From contig JBKCEW010000083.1 in assembly GCA_046304235.1 (NCBI GenBank), positions 1 to 64,000 on the forward strand: a stretch of DNA of 64,000 bases, read 5' to 3'. Origin of the DNA: CANHVK01 sp046304235. Lineage in GTDB: Bacteria > Bacteroidota > Bacteroidia > Flavobacteriales_D > Crocinitomicaceae. The notes below the pieces were generated by a model. The model had not been told where the DNA came from, did no database searches, and saw nothing but the letters and a program-made list of their open reading frames with translations. This document shows, in pieces, positions 7,936-17,435 of this stretch (positions within the stretch are counted from its first letter, which is position 1; each line of letters opens with the position of its first letter). The translations under genes and the position numbers were made by a program.

Positions 7936-8745
7936 TTAATCTAGTTTGGATAATCTCTCCATCAAACCTTTATAACCTGTGAGTTCCATTTTTATAGATC
8001 CTACCATTAATTTTGTCTCGATCAATAAAGGAATTTTATTTTTATCGCAGGTAATGTAAAAATTACAATCTTCTTCATGTTTGAATACACGTCCTGTTTG
8101 GACAACCGGATTAAATAAATAACATTTAAATTTTCCAGCTCGAATCCCAACATTTTTAATCCCTTTATACTTTATTTTAATCGGAAATACTTTTTCGTCA
8201 ACATAAGAATAAATGGTAAATACATCCCCTTTTTTTGCATTAGAAAAATCTAAAGTTCTCGCATAATAAAAAGATGAAAGCATGTCTTGGACATAACTAG
8301 GAACATCCGACACTTTTTCTTTTCCATTATCAATCATGTTTTTATGCTGATAAAATCGATACTCTTGGTTAATCGTATAGCCTCCTTCATCAACATCTCT
8401 TCTGAAAACATGTGGAAAAATTCCCTCTGCATCTATATAAGTCTCATATTTATCTCGGACTTTAAAAAACCAATCAAAAGCACCCAAACTTTTTCCAGTT
8501 CCTACACTGTGAAATACATCCCTTCCATTGATTTTAGTATCTTCTTTTTTTAATTCCAAACGGGCAAATCCAGCATCGATTAATCCATAATGAATAGTGT
8601 AATCTAATTGTTCTCCTTCTTTAAAAGAGGTTTGCTCGACTCTTCTAAAAATAGATGAAGTATAATCTAAAGGTTCCCTATAATCAGTAACAACAAAAGA
8701 AGATAAACCTATGGTTGCTATTATTAAACAAAATAAAGTCTTCAT
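7936..8745 (-). CDS. DUF3108 family exported protein
   Basis: 269 residues with an N-terminal signal peptide (MKTLFCLIIATIGLSSFVV). The mature part shows the DUF3108 pattern: EGEQLDYTIHYGLIDAGFARLEL, then FFKVRDKYETYID, a YYARTLDFSNAKKGDVFTI segment and a late GKFKCYLFNP beta section. It is predicted to be a periplasmic or outer-membrane-associated beta-rich protein of unknown role. It is monocistronic: the tRNA terminator lies downstream, and the efflux terminator lies upstream of its promoter region. Confidence 0.82.
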   Translation of the reverse strand: MKTLFCLIIATIGLSSFVVTDYREPLDYTSSIFRRVEQTSFKEGEQLDYTIHYGLIDAGFARLELKKEDTKINGRDVFHSVGTGKSLGAFDWFFKVRDKYETYIDAEGIFPHVFRRDVDEGGYTINQEYRFYQHKNMIDNGKEKVSDVPSYVQDMLSSFYYARTLDFSNAKKGDVFTIYSYVDEKVFPIKIKYKGIKNVGIRAGKFKCYLFNPVVQTGRVFKHEEDCNFYITCDKNKIPLLIETKLMVGSIKMELTGYKGLMERLSKLD

Positions 8746-8799
8746 GATACTTAGAATTAATATTACAATTTAATTTAAATCAAAATATGTACCAAAAAA

Positions 8800-8825
8800 A
8801 GTCCCAACCGAATATGGTTGGGACT
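8800..8825 (-). terminator. terminator of RND efflux operon
   Basis: Nine-base-pair perfect stem GTCCCAACC/GGTTGGGAC with a six-base loop. On the minus strand it is followed by a run of seven T, so it terminates the efflux operon that ends at 8881. Confidence 0.88.
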
Positions 8826-8880
8826 AACTTTCAAAACATACGTATATTAAACGCAGCTTATAATAACAAAATACATTTCA

Positions 8881-11800
8881 CTACAATGAATTTCGGTGTT
8901 TTGCAATTCTAAACTTAATAGCATCTACTGTGTAATACATCACGGGTACCAAAATGATAGTTAAAAACATTGAACTTAATAAGCCCCCTATTAATACCCA
9001 CGCAAGTCCATTTTTCCATTCTGCACCGGAACCTTTAGCGATTGCAATTGGAATCATACCAATTACCATGGCGATAGTAGTCATTAAAATAGGACGCATA
9101 CGTTCACGAACGGCTTCAAGTAAAGCCTCTGTTACGTTTTTGCCTGCTGCTTTTAAATGGTTTGTAAAATCGACTATTAAAATGGCGTTTTTAGCTACTA
9201 AACCTAACAACATAATCATACCTAGCATCGTGAAAATACCAATGTTAGAACCAGATAAATTCAAAGCAAGTAAAGCACCAATTAAGGCAACAGGAATGGA
9301 GAATAATACAACAAATGGATAGACAAAATTATCATACAAGGCAACCATAATCAGATATACCAAAATCAAACCGATTAACATTGCCGTACCCATTGCTCCA
9401 AACCCCTCATTTTGTCTTTTCACTTCCCCACCCCAAATCATTCGCACATTTTCGTTAAGGGGTTGTTTATCTAGATACTCTTGAATTTTTTGAGCAAGAG
9501 TACCAGCAGGCGTACCTAGTACGTATGCACGAATCGTAGTTGAACTCAAACGATTCTTACGTTCCAAAGAACCAAAACCATTTTCAACAGTAATCTCTGC
9601 GAACTCTTCTAATTCAACTACACTACCTCTTGTTGTGTTAAAACTCATATTTCTAATATCATCCACATTTTGTCTATCTCCTTGGTTTAACATCACTCGG
9701 ATGTCATATTCATTTTCTTTTTCAGAGAAATTAGAAGAATTATTACCAGACAAAGCATTTTGAAGTTGCATCCCTACTACAGCTATTGGTAAACCAAGTT
9801 GACCCATTTTCTCTCTATCTAATTCAATACGAATTTCAGGAGATATATCATCTGTTGAAATTGTTGGATCTTTAGCTCCAGGCATCACTAAAATTGCCTC
9901 TTTTAATCTTCTAGCTTCGTCCATTAATAATTCTGAATCACTACTTGCTAAGAAAATTTCGATTGGAGCTTCTTCCGATTCCACCATACCAATATTAATC
10001 GCCTTCACCTCAATACCCGCAAACTTAGTTTCAATACGTTTGCGAATTTCATTCATATAATTTGCAGTAGGAATACGATCTTGAACCCCATCTTTCAATT
10101 TAACTGTCAATTCTGAACGAGATTCATTCCCAAAAGACGCCGCTCCCATACCTGCACTCGGCCCTCCCACATTAGAGAAAACCATTTTTACATCAGGTTG
10201 TTGCAGAATAAACTGTTCTATCGCGTAAGTCGTTGCATTATTTTCATTAAATGGCGTACTCTTATCGTATTTCAATTTAATCATGAATTTCCCTTGATCT
10301 CCTTGAGCAACAAATTCTTGACCAACAATTCCTAAGCCCATTACTGCGCCAGAACCAATAAACAAAGCTAAAATTCCGATGCCAGTAATCAATTTATGTC
10401 TTAAAGCCCAAGCAACTACTTTCACATAAGATTCAGTAAAAATAGACACGCGTTTTTCAAACCAGATTAAAGGCCATTGCCAGAATTTGTCTTTCGAAAG
10501 ATGTGTTTCCTTTGCAAAACGAGAAGCTAACCAAGGAGTCAAAGTGAAACAAACAAATAAGGACATTAAGGTAGAAATCACAACGACAATGGAGAATTGC
10601 TGTAATATATCTGAGATAGTTCCTTGTACGAATACTACTGGTGTAAATACCACTACATCCACAAATGTAATTGCGAGTGCTGTAAAACCAATTTCATTAC
10701 GACCGTCTAAAGCTGCTTTTCGACTGTCTTTCCCCATCGAGAGGTGTCGGTAGATATTTTCTAGTACTACAATTGAGTCATCCACAAGGATACCAATTAC
10801 CAATGACATTGCTAATAAAGTCATTAAGTTTAAAGTATAGCCTAATAAATACATCGCAATAAAGGTTGATATCAACGAAGCAGGAATCGAAACCAAAACA
10901 ATGATTGCATTTCTTAAACTGTGTAAGAATAATAACATTACTATAGCTACCAATATAATTGCCAATTCCAAATCATGAAACACAGCATCAACTGCCTGAA
11001 TAGTTGGTAAAGAAGTATCAGTAGCTACAACAAATTTAAGCCCTTCTTTTTTATATTTTTCTTCTAATTCTTTAAACTTAAGCTTTGAAAGTTTTGACAT
11101 TTCAACCGCATTTGCATCCGATTGTTTCTTGATTCTTAAACCAATACCATTAATCCCATTGTAACGACTTATTGTTAATTGGTCCGCAGAACCATCAAAT
11201 ACATCCGCTACATCTTTTAATCGAATTATAGATGATCCGCTTCCTCCAATAATTAAATTTTGTAACTCGCTCACAGTCTTATATTTACCCGCTAAACGAA
11301 CCGTCATTTGTTCATCAATACTTTTCACTTTACCTGTTGGGAACTCAACATTTGCTGTAGCAATTGCTTGGTTTATGGAAGCTAAAGATATGTTTGACAA
11401 CTTTGCTTTTTCCTTATCGATATCAACCCTAACTTCTCTTCGTTCTCCCCCTAATACGTTAATTTCAGAAACCCCTTTTGTTTGTTTTAACAAAGGCAAA
11501 ATTTCATTATCCATCAATTCGAAAAACGCTCTATCGGTAAGATTTTTAGCTGTTACCGAAAGCTGTAATACGGGAGAAGCGTTGGGGTCAATTTTTGCAA
11601 TAACAGGATTGTCACAATCTTCAGGAAGATTTTTCTTAATTGCTTCAATTTTTCGTTGCGCATCTTGCATTACCTCTTCCAATTCAACTGAATGATTAAA
11701 TTCAAGCATTACAATTGATGCACTCTCTAAAGAAAAGGAAGTTACTTCATTGATATTTTCCAAACCACTCAACGCATCTTCCAATGTTTCAGAAACTTGG

Positions 11801-11982
11801 TTTTCAACTATAGAAGGAGAAGCGCCAGGATATGTTGTAGTAACAGTTAAAATTGGTGGAGCAAAATCAGGCAATAATTGATAACTCAATTGCTTATAAC
11901 TCAACCATCCTCCACCGATTAATACCGTAAAAATTACGATAATTAAAGATGGCCGTTTTATTGAAATTTCAGTAAGTGTCAT
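8881..11982 (-). CDS. RND efflux pump permease (HAE-1/AcrB-like)
   Basis: Inner-membrane proton-driven multidrug exporter, 1033 residues, which is the full length for the family. It has the N-terminal helix (SLIIVIFTVLIGGGW), two large periplasmic loops and two membrane blocks (about 340-540 and 860-1020). The TM4 proton-relay pair occurs in VIGILVDDSIVVLENIY near residue 400. It is the last gene of tetR-tolC-mfp-rnd with an 11-base gap to the adaptor gene and a strong terminator after it. The substrate range cannot be read from sequence; TM4 carries the Asp-Asp pair of drug pumps rather than a metal-site pattern. Confidence 0.94.
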   Translation of the reverse strand: MTLTEISIKRPSLIIVIFTVLIGGGWLSYKQLSYQLLPDFAPPILTVTTTYPGASPSIVENQVSETLEDALSGLENINEVTSFSLESASIVMLEFNHSVELEEVMQDAQRKIEAIKKNLPEDCDNPVIAKIDPNASPVLQLSVTAKNLTDRAFFELMDNEILPLLKQTKGVSEINVLGGERREVRVDIDKEKAKLSNISLASINQAIATANVEFPTGKVKSIDEQMTVRLAGKYKTVSELQNLIIGGSGSSIIRLKDVADVFDGSADQLTISRYNGINGIGLRIKKQSDANAVEMSKLSKLKFKELEEKYKKEGLKFVVATDTSLPTIQAVDAVFHDLELAIILVAIVMLLFLHSLRNAIIVLVSIPASLISTFIAMYLLGYTLNLMTLLAMSLVIGILVDDSIVVLENIYRHLSMGKDSRKAALDGRNEIGFTALAITFVDVVVFTPVVFVQGTISDILQQFSIVVVISTLMSLFVCFTLTPWLASRFAKETHLSKDKFWQWPLIWFEKRVSIFTESYVKVVAWALRHKLITGIGILALFIGSGAVMGLGIVGQEFVAQGDQGKFMIKLKYDKSTPFNENNATTYAIEQFILQQPDVKMVFSNVGGPSAGMGAASFGNESRSELTVKLKDGVQDRIPTANYMNEIRKRIETKFAGIEVKAINIGMVESEEAPIEIFLASSDSELLMDEARRLKEAILVMPGAKDPTISTDDISPEIRIELDREKMGQLGLPIAVVGMQLQNALSGNNSSNFSEKENEYDIRVMLNQGDRQNVDDIRNMSFNTTRGSVVELEEFAEITVENGFGSLERKNRLSSTTIRAYVLGTPAGTLAQKIQEYLDKQPLNENVRMIWGGEVKRQNEGFGAMGTAMLIGLILVYLIMVALYDNFVYPFVVLFSIPVALIGALLALNLSGSNIGIFTMLGMIMLLGLVAKNAILIVDFTNHLKAAGKNVTEALLEAVRERMRPILMTTIAMVIGMIPIAIAKGSGAEWKNGLAWVLIGGLLSSMFLTIILVPVMYYTVDAIKFRIAKHRNSL

Positions 11983-11992
11983 AACAATTTAA

Positions 11993-13048
11993 TTATTTGA
12001 TAATTACGTTAGTATTATTTTGTAAATTGATTTGTCCTTTTACCACAACTAAATCGTTTTCATTAAGGCCATCAACCACTTCAATAAATTCACTATCTCC
12101 AATTCCAGCAGTAAATGATTTTAGTTTTGCTTTACCATTATTAACAACAAATACTTTGGATTTTTTTGTTGAACCAATCAAAGCTTTTCTTGGAATCGCC
12201 AAAGCTGTTTTAGCCTTACTATTGTTCAAAGCTACCGATCCATACATACCCGCCATCAAAGGATCTTCTTTTGAATTCGGAGTAGTAATTTCAATTTTGA
12301 AATTATGACTTGCATCAGCCTTGTAAGACACACTAGAAACGGTTCCTTTAAACTCTTTACTACCATATACATCAGCATTTAAAATCACTTTCTGTCCGAT
12401 TTTAAATTTTAATATATCTCTTTCCGGAACCGAAATCGTTAATTTCAAAGAAGAGATATCAGTCAATTCAATTAATGGTGTACCTGCACCGATTACACTT
12501 CCTAAATCAATCATTTTCTTTGTCACTACACCTGAAAAAGGAGCTGTAATTGATGTGTTTTTTAATTGTTTTTTGATTAATTTATATTGTGCTTCAGCTG
12601 CTTTTAAAGCTAATTTTGTTTTTTCGCTTTGCACTCCAGAGATAGCATTTTGTTTGATTAATTGATTGTTTCTTGCATCATCATTTTTATTCATTTCAAC
12701 ATTTACCGATGCACTTTCCAATTGTAATTCCAACATTTCATCATCCAACTTAGCTATCACTTGTCCTTTGGAAACTTTATCTCCTTCTTGAACATTCATT
12801 TTGATGATTTTACCAGCAACATCAGAACCGATGGTGTTTTGACGAATCGCTTCAAATGTTCCTAAGAACGCAAACGCTTTATCAAAAGAATGCATTTTAG
12901 GTTTTTGATATTCAACTAAAATAGGTGCTGTACTATCATGTATGTACAATTGACCTTTTACATCTTCTTTATTTTTTTTCAATTTTAATACGCCTAAAGC
13001 AACTACTCCGAAAACTAAGACGATAATGATTATTCCTTTCTTGTTCAT
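11993..13048 (-). CDS. RND efflux periplasmic adaptor (membrane fusion protein)
   Basis: Links the RND pump to the TolC channel. It has 351 residues and an N-terminal membrane anchor (about 4-22) without a lipobox. The lipoyl half-domains are visible as GKIIKMNVQEGDKVSKGQVIAKLD and APFSGVVTKKMIDLGSVIGAGTPL-like segments flanking a short alpha-hairpin (about 95-150), followed by a beta-barrel and a membrane-proximal domain. The gene is 5 bases downstream of tolC and 10 bases upstream of the permease gene. Confidence 0.92.
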   Translation of the reverse strand: MNKKGIIIIVLVFGVVALGVLKLKKNKEDVKGQLYIHDSTAPILVEYQKPKMHSFDKAFAFLGTFEAIRQNTIGSDVAGKIIKMNVQEGDKVSKGQVIAKLDDEMLELQLESASVNVEMNKNDDARNNQLIKQNAISGVQSEKTKLALKAAEAQYKLIKKQLKNTSITAPFSGVVTKKMIDLGSVIGAGTPLIELTDISSLKLTISVPERDILKFKIGQKVILNADVYGSKEFKGTVSSVSYKADASHNFKIEITTPNSKEDPLMAGMYGSVALNNSKAKTALAIPRKALIGSTKKSKVFVVNNGKAKLKSFTAGIGDSEFIEVVDGLNENDLVVVKGQINLQNNTNVIIK

Positions 13049-13053
13049 TTTTA

Positions 13054-14361
13054 TTATTTTATATTACCAGTTATTTTTAATAATTCTAATTCAGCCATTC
13101 TTAATTGTACATAAGCAACTACAACATTTGTTTGCGCTTGATACAAATCGTTTTCACTTTTTAGTAAATCATTTGAACTAATTACCCCTTGTTCATAAGA
13201 GTATTTAGCTTGATTTTGCACTTTTTCAGCAAGAACTAATTGCTCTTGTGAAGTAACCAACGATTGTAATTGATTTTCAACTTGTTTTTTGGCATTTTCT
13301 GTATTTACTTCCAATTGTTTTTTAGCATAATCTAACTGAGAATCTAATTTTTGACGTGATAATTTATTTTGTTTAGCCTTGTACATTTTCTCTAGACCAT
13401 CAAAAAGAGTCCAATCCAATTTCAAACCTACAATAGCACCATTAATGCCTTTTCCAAAATCACTTTCGGGACGATAGTTATAACTATATAGGGCAGTTCC
13501 ATACATAGAAAGAACAGGTAAATATGACATGTTAATACCCTGACGTTCAGCATCATTCAATTTTTGTTGAGATTGAATTAATTTTAAATCAATCGGATTA
13601 ATTGTTTTCTGATCGATTAATAAAGGTTTTTGTACATCTTCCTCACGTTGAAAATCAATTTTATCTTGGATGTTTTTTCCTATCATTAATTTCAAGTAGT
13701 TCTCTGTCTTTTCCTTATTAGAAATTAATGTTTGTTCTTGATTTTTAAGCGCTAAACGAGTAATGTTCATCTTATCCAATTCAGTTGCTATAATCATTTT
13801 TTGTTCATACATTGCTTGCATATTGGAATACATCTTATCTAAATTGATTATATTTTCTTTCACAAATGCCAATTGTTTGTTCAATGCTTGCAAGTTGTAA
13901 TAGGTTTGAATCAATTGATACTTTACATTTTGTGTAGTCGCTTCCGATTGAATTTCAGAAACTTCTTTACTCACTTTCAAAGCCTTAATTCCAGCGTTAA
14001 CTTGTGGGTTGTACAAAATTTGATTTAATTGTAGAGCATTACTTAAGTTATATGGAACTCCAAATTGTACTGCAACAAACGTCCCTTGAGGCATTCCGGC
14101 AATTTCCCCCGGGATTAACTGACCAGGAATGATTGCATTGTATTTATAATCTGCTGCAAAAAATAACTTTGGTAACAAAGCTGTTTCATACGCTAAGACC
14201 TGTTTAGTCGTAATCGCCACATCCAATTTTGCATTTCGAATAATTGGATTGGCAGTATCTGCCATTTTTAAGCAATGTTCCAAATCAAAAGTTTGCGTTC
14301 TTCCAACGAAAGAACTTAAAAACAACATACTTACGATGACTATTTTTTTTCTCATAATCAC
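13054..14361 (-). CDS. TolC-family outer-membrane efflux channel
   Basis: 435 residues with a signal peptide (MRKKIVIVSMLFLSSFVGRTQ) starting at an ATG two codons inside the open frame. Two internally similar helical halves are typical of the outer-membrane efflux family: the first begins DLEHCLKMADTANPIIRNAKL, and the second ends with SYEQGVISSNDLLKSENDLY. It supplies the exit duct for the pump encoded downstream. The gap to the TetR gene upstream is 7 bases, so regulator and pump share one transcript. Confidence 0.9.
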   Translation of the reverse strand: MIMRKKIVIVSMLFLSSFVGRTQTFDLEHCLKMADTANPIIRNAKLDVAITTKQVLAYETALLPKLFFAADYKYNAIIPGQLIPGEIAGMPQGTFVAVQFGVPYNLSNALQLNQILYNPQVNAGIKALKVSKEVSEIQSEATTQNVKYQLIQTYYNLQALNKQLAFVKENIINLDKMYSNMQAMYEQKMIIATELDKMNITRLALKNQEQTLISNKEKTENYLKLMIGKNIQDKIDFQREEDVQKPLLIDQKTINPIDLKLIQSQQKLNDAERQGINMSYLPVLSMYGTALYSYNYRPESDFGKGINGAIVGLKLDWTLFDGLEKMYKAKQNKLSRQKLDSQLDYAKKQLEVNTENAKKQVENQLQSLVTSQEQLVLAEKVQNQAKYSYEQGVISSNDLLKSENDLYQAQTNVVVAYVQLRMAELELLKITGNIK

Positions 14362-14368
14362 ATTTTAT

Positions 14369-14980
14369 TTATTTAGTTGGAAACAAGTAATTAATCACCA
14401 TTTCCGTTACATACTGTTTATGTATTTTAAGGTAATCTTGGTATTGCGTGTCATTAACACTGTGTACCGCATTAATCATAGGTCTAGCCATAAATGGAAA
14501 ATGACAATTAGACATTACAAGCAATAAAATGTTTACAATATCTAATTTTCTCATATCTCCTTTGTTTTGAGCTTCTATGACCTGTTTATGTATTTCAGCT
14601 TGTTCGATTGCCATTTCAAAATTTAATGATTGAAAAAAGCTTTCATTTCTCTTACCTAATTCTCCAATGATAAAAGCAGGGATTTCAGGGTGTTTGGATA
14701 ATAAATCATATTCATGTTCAATCATTATCCTAGTCTTATGCTCCAAGGATAAATTACTTTTGAAAATCTCAAAAATTGAAGCTGCAAATTCGTTTAAAAT
14801 AGAAGAGACAACTTTGTGAAATAGATTTTCTTTACTCTTAAAGTAATAATTTACAAGAGCTACATTCAATCCAGCTTGATTTGCTATCTCTCTTGAAGAA
14901 CAACCATTAAATCCTTTTTCAACGAATATACTTCGAGCAGCCTCCAATATTTTTGCTTCAGCCGAATGATCTTTATCCAT
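14369..14980 (-). CDS. TetR/AcrR-family repressor of the efflux operon
   Basis: 203 residues with an N-terminal TetR helix-turn-helix (about 8-55: ILEAARSIFVEKGFNGCSS, then REIANQAGLNVALVNYYFKSKENLF) and a helical ligand-binding C-terminal domain. It is the first gene of the efflux operon, an arrangement typical of autorepression relieved by pump substrates. A perfect 18-base inverted repeat is found 36 bases upstream of its start and is a good candidate operator. Confidence 0.88.
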   Translation of the reverse strand: MDKDHSAEAKILEAARSIFVEKGFNGCSSREIANQAGLNVALVNYYFKSKENLFHKVVSSILNEFAASIFEIFKSNLSLEHKTRIMIEHEYDLLSKHPEIPAFIIGELGKRNESFFQSLNFEMAIEQAEIHKQVIEAQNKGDMRKLDIVNILLLVMSNCHFPFMARPMINAVHSVNDTQYQDYLKIHKQYVTEMVINYLFPTK

Positions 14981-15015
14981 AGTTATTCTAAATGTGTGTA
15001 TAAAAATATAGATTT

Positions 15016-15033
15016 TTTAAACACTTGTTTAAA
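15016..15033. promoter_or_regulatory. candidate TetR operator
   Basis: TTTAAACA-CT-TGTTTAAA is a perfect 8+2+8 inverted repeat in the leader/promoter region of the tetR-led efflux operon. Size and symmetry suit a TetR dimer. A second, looser repeat (AAACACT...AGTGTTT) overlaps it. Confidence 0.5.
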
Positions 15034-15159
15034 TTTTGAGTGTTTTTTTGAATAATATTTGTTAATATTATAATATACAGAATATTAAAATTAAAACATG
15101 TGTAATAAACAATTAAGTTTTCAAATTGTTTACTAATAAAAATAGAAATATAAAGCACA

Positions 15160-15185
15160 AAAAAAGGTGACATTTAGCCACCTTT
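15160..15185 (-). terminator. terminator of aldehyde dehydrogenase gene
   Basis: Stem AAAGGTG/CACCTTT with a nine-base loop and a T-run on the minus strand, 25 bases after the dehydrogenase stop codon. Confidence 0.75.
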
Positions 15186-15209
15186 AAAACAATCATTTAA
15201 AAATCAGTT

Positions 15210-16766
15210 TTATAAATCAAATTTGATCCCTTGCGCTAATGGAACGGTATCAGAATAATTAATCGTATTTGTTTGTCTTCTCATATATACTTTCCAAGCA
15301 TCTGATCCAGACTCACGTCCACCTCCTGTTTCTTTCTCACCACCGAAAGCACCACCAATTTCAGCACCAGATGTACCAATGTTCACGTTTGCGATGCCAC
15401 AATCAGATCCAGCAGCAGATAAAAATGCTTCTGCTTCTTTCAAGTTGTTTGTCATAATTGCAGATGATAATCCTTGCGGAACCCCATTTTGAATATCAAT
15501 TGCGTTTTCTACGCTTCCTGAATATTTCATTAAATATAAAATCGGAGCAAACGTTTCGTGTTGAACAATTTTGAAATCGTTTTTAGCTTCAGCAATAGCT
15601 GGTTTCACATAACATCCAGATTCATACCCTTCTCCAGATAGTACTCCACCTTCAACTAATAATTTCCCCCCTTCAGCAACAACTTGTTTCAACGCATTTT
15701 CGTAAGCAGCAACAGCATCTTTATCGATCAATGGACCAACGTGATTAGCAATATCTAATGGATTACCAATTTTCAATTGTCCATATGCTTTCACAATTGC
15801 ATCACGTACTGTATCATATACATCTTCGTGAATAATTAATCTTCTTGTAGAAGTACATCTTTGTCCAGCAGTACCTACAGCACCAAATACAGCACCAGGA
15901 ACTACTACCTTTAAATCAGCAGTTGGAGTAATGATGATTGCATTGTTACCTCCTAACTCTAACAATGATTTACCTAAACGAGCACCCACAACCTCACCTA
16001 CTGATTTACCCATACGAGTAGAACCAGTTGCAGAAATTAAAGGTACGCGTGTATCAGCAGTCATTTTTTTACCAATTTCAGCACCACCTATTACCAAACA
16101 AGAAACTCCTTCCGGAACATCATTATCTGTAAATACTTCTTCTGTAATTTTTTGACAAGCAATCGCAGTCAAAGGTGTTTTTTCAGATGGCTTCCATACA
16201 CATACGTCACCACAAACCCAAGCTAAAGCCGTATTCCAATTCCATACAGCTACAGGGAAGTTAAACGCAGAAATAATTCCAACTAATCCAAGTGGGTGGT
16301 ATTGTTCATACATTCTGTGTTCAGGACGCTCAGAGTGCATTGTTAAACCATATAACTGACGAGAAAGACCTACTGCGAAATCACAGATATCAATCATTTC
16401 TTGTACTTCACCTAAACCTTCTTGTAATGATTTCCCCATTTCGTACGAAACCAATTTACCTAGAGGCTCTTTGTATTCTCTTAATTTCACTGCCAATTGA
16501 CGAACAACTTCCCCTCTTTTAGGAGCAGGAATTTGTCTCCATTGTTTGAACGCATCTTGTGCTTTCGCAATTACTTTTTCATATTCGTCTTCTGTAGCAG
16601 CAGTCACAGAAGCGATTAATTTACCATCTACCGGTGAATACGAATGAATCGTTTCTCCTAGGGTTTGGTACCAAAAACTACCTGTTGACGCACCACTATT
16701 TGTAGATTCAATACCTAATTGTTCTAATATTTCTTGGATTTCAACTCCAGCCAAAACTTCTGACAT
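15210..16766 (-). CDS. aldehyde dehydrogenase, ALDH7 type (probable aminoadipate semialdehyde dehydrogenase)
   Basis: NAD-dependent oxidation of an aldehyde to an acid. The 518 residues include the general base Glu270 (LLELGGNNA) and catalytic Cys304 in GQRCTSTRRL, the signature of ALDH7 (antiquitin) enzymes, which act on alpha-aminoadipic semialdehyde in lysine breakdown. The N-terminal WYQTLGETIHSYSPVDGKLI and the C-terminal GGGRESGSDAWKVYMRRQT are also ALDH7-like. It is a single gene with its own -7 element and terminator. The exact substrate is inferred from family only. Confidence 0.88.
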   Translation of the reverse strand: MSEVLAGVEIQEILEQLGIESTNSGASTGSFWYQTLGETIHSYSPVDGKLIASVTAATEDEYEKVIAKAQDAFKQWRQIPAPKRGEVVRQLAVKLREYKEPLGKLVSYEMGKSLQEGLGEVQEMIDICDFAVGLSRQLYGLTMHSERPEHRMYEQYHPLGLVGIISAFNFPVAVWNWNTALAWVCGDVCVWKPSEKTPLTAIACQKITEEVFTDNDVPEGVSCLVIGGAEIGKKMTADTRVPLISATGSTRMGKSVGEVVGARLGKSLLELGGNNAIIITPTADLKVVVPGAVFGAVGTAGQRCTSTRRLIIHEDVYDTVRDAIVKAYGQLKIGNPLDIANHVGPLIDKDAVAAYENALKQVVAEGGKLLVEGGVLSGEGYESGCYVKPAIAEAKNDFKIVQHETFAPILYLMKYSGSVENAIDIQNGVPQGLSSAIMTNNLKEAEAFLSAAGSDCGIANVNIGTSGAEIGGAFGGEKETGGGRESGSDAWKVYMRRQTNTINYSDTVPLAQGIKFDL

Positions 16767-16788
16767 AATTTATTTTTTAGTTGTATAA

Positions 16789-16796
16789 CAAAGTTA
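16789..16796 (-). promoter_or_regulatory. -7 element of aldehyde dehydrogenase gene
   Basis: TAACTTTG (TAnnTTTG) on the minus strand, 22 bases before the dehydrogenase ATG. No convincing TTG element is found upstream. Confidence 0.45.
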
Positions 16797-16823
16797 CAAG
16801 ATTATAAACGTTTTGAAAAATTT

Positions 16824-17423
16824 CTATTGCGGAAATTCTCCTGTTTCTTTTTGTTTTTCGATTTCTTTATCTACTGTTTCTAATTCACTAAAAAAATCTT
16901 CTCCAAAAGCTCTAACAATTGGTTCTTTCAAGAACTTATATACTTTCACATCTAATTGATCTCCACAAGCACAGGCAGATTTACAAATGTTCCATTCATT
17001 GTAATTCAACGCTGTAAAATCATTGTACTTTTTAACTCTAATTGGATATAAATGACACGAAATCGGTTTTTTAAACTCCGTTTTTCCTGCTTTGTGCGCT
17101 TGTTCAATGGCACATAAGGCAGTACCTTTATCATCAAAAGTGACAAAAGCACATTCTTTTTCGTTCACAAGGGTTGAAACCGGTTCGTTGTCCCAATCCA
17201 TATAAAAAACTCCTGTTTCTTCCACAGCCGCAATTCCTTCGGGACGCATAAAAGGTTTGATTTTTTCTAAATCATCTTCCATTATGGAAACCTCTTCGAA
17301 GGTTAATGGCGCACCTGCATCACCTTCAATGCAACAGGCGCCTTTACACGCTGTTAAATCACAGACAAATTTCTTTTCGAATAAATCTATGGAAACAACT
17401 TTATCTTGGATTTCAAGTAACAT
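16824..17423 (-). CDS. DUF3109 family cysteine-rich protein
   Basis: 199 residues with the cysteine arrangement of DUF3109/YkgJ-like proteins: CDLTACKGACC near the N-terminus, CAFV and LCAIEQ in the middle, CHLYPIRV and CKSACACG near the end. These clusters suggest binding of zinc or an iron-sulfur centre. The protein is cytoplasmic with no signal peptide. It follows the HAD phosphatase gene by 12 bases. The biochemical role of the family is not established. Confidence 0.85.
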   Translation of the reverse strand: MLLEIQDKVVSIDLFEKKFVCDLTACKGACCIEGDAGAPLTFEEVSIMEDDLEKIKPFMRPEGIAAVEETGVFYMDWDNEPVSTLVNEKECAFVTFDDKGTALCAIEQAHKAGKTEFKKPISCHLYPIRVKKYNDFTALNYNEWNICKSACACGDQLDVKVYKFLKEPIVRAFGEDFFSELETVDKEIEKQKETGEFPQ

Positions 17424-17435
17424 AATCTAAAAAAA

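Noticed and set aside
8954..9322. Plus-strand open frame of about 120 codons inside the RND permease gene
   Set aside because: Shadow frame of a full-length conserved gene; the same applies to those at 10487-10753, 11375-11695 and 11997-12308.
14988..15173. 61-codon frame upstream of tetR
   Set aside because: Lies in an AT-rich promoter region with the candidate operator; Tyr/Ile/Asn-rich composition is that of random AT-rich DNA.
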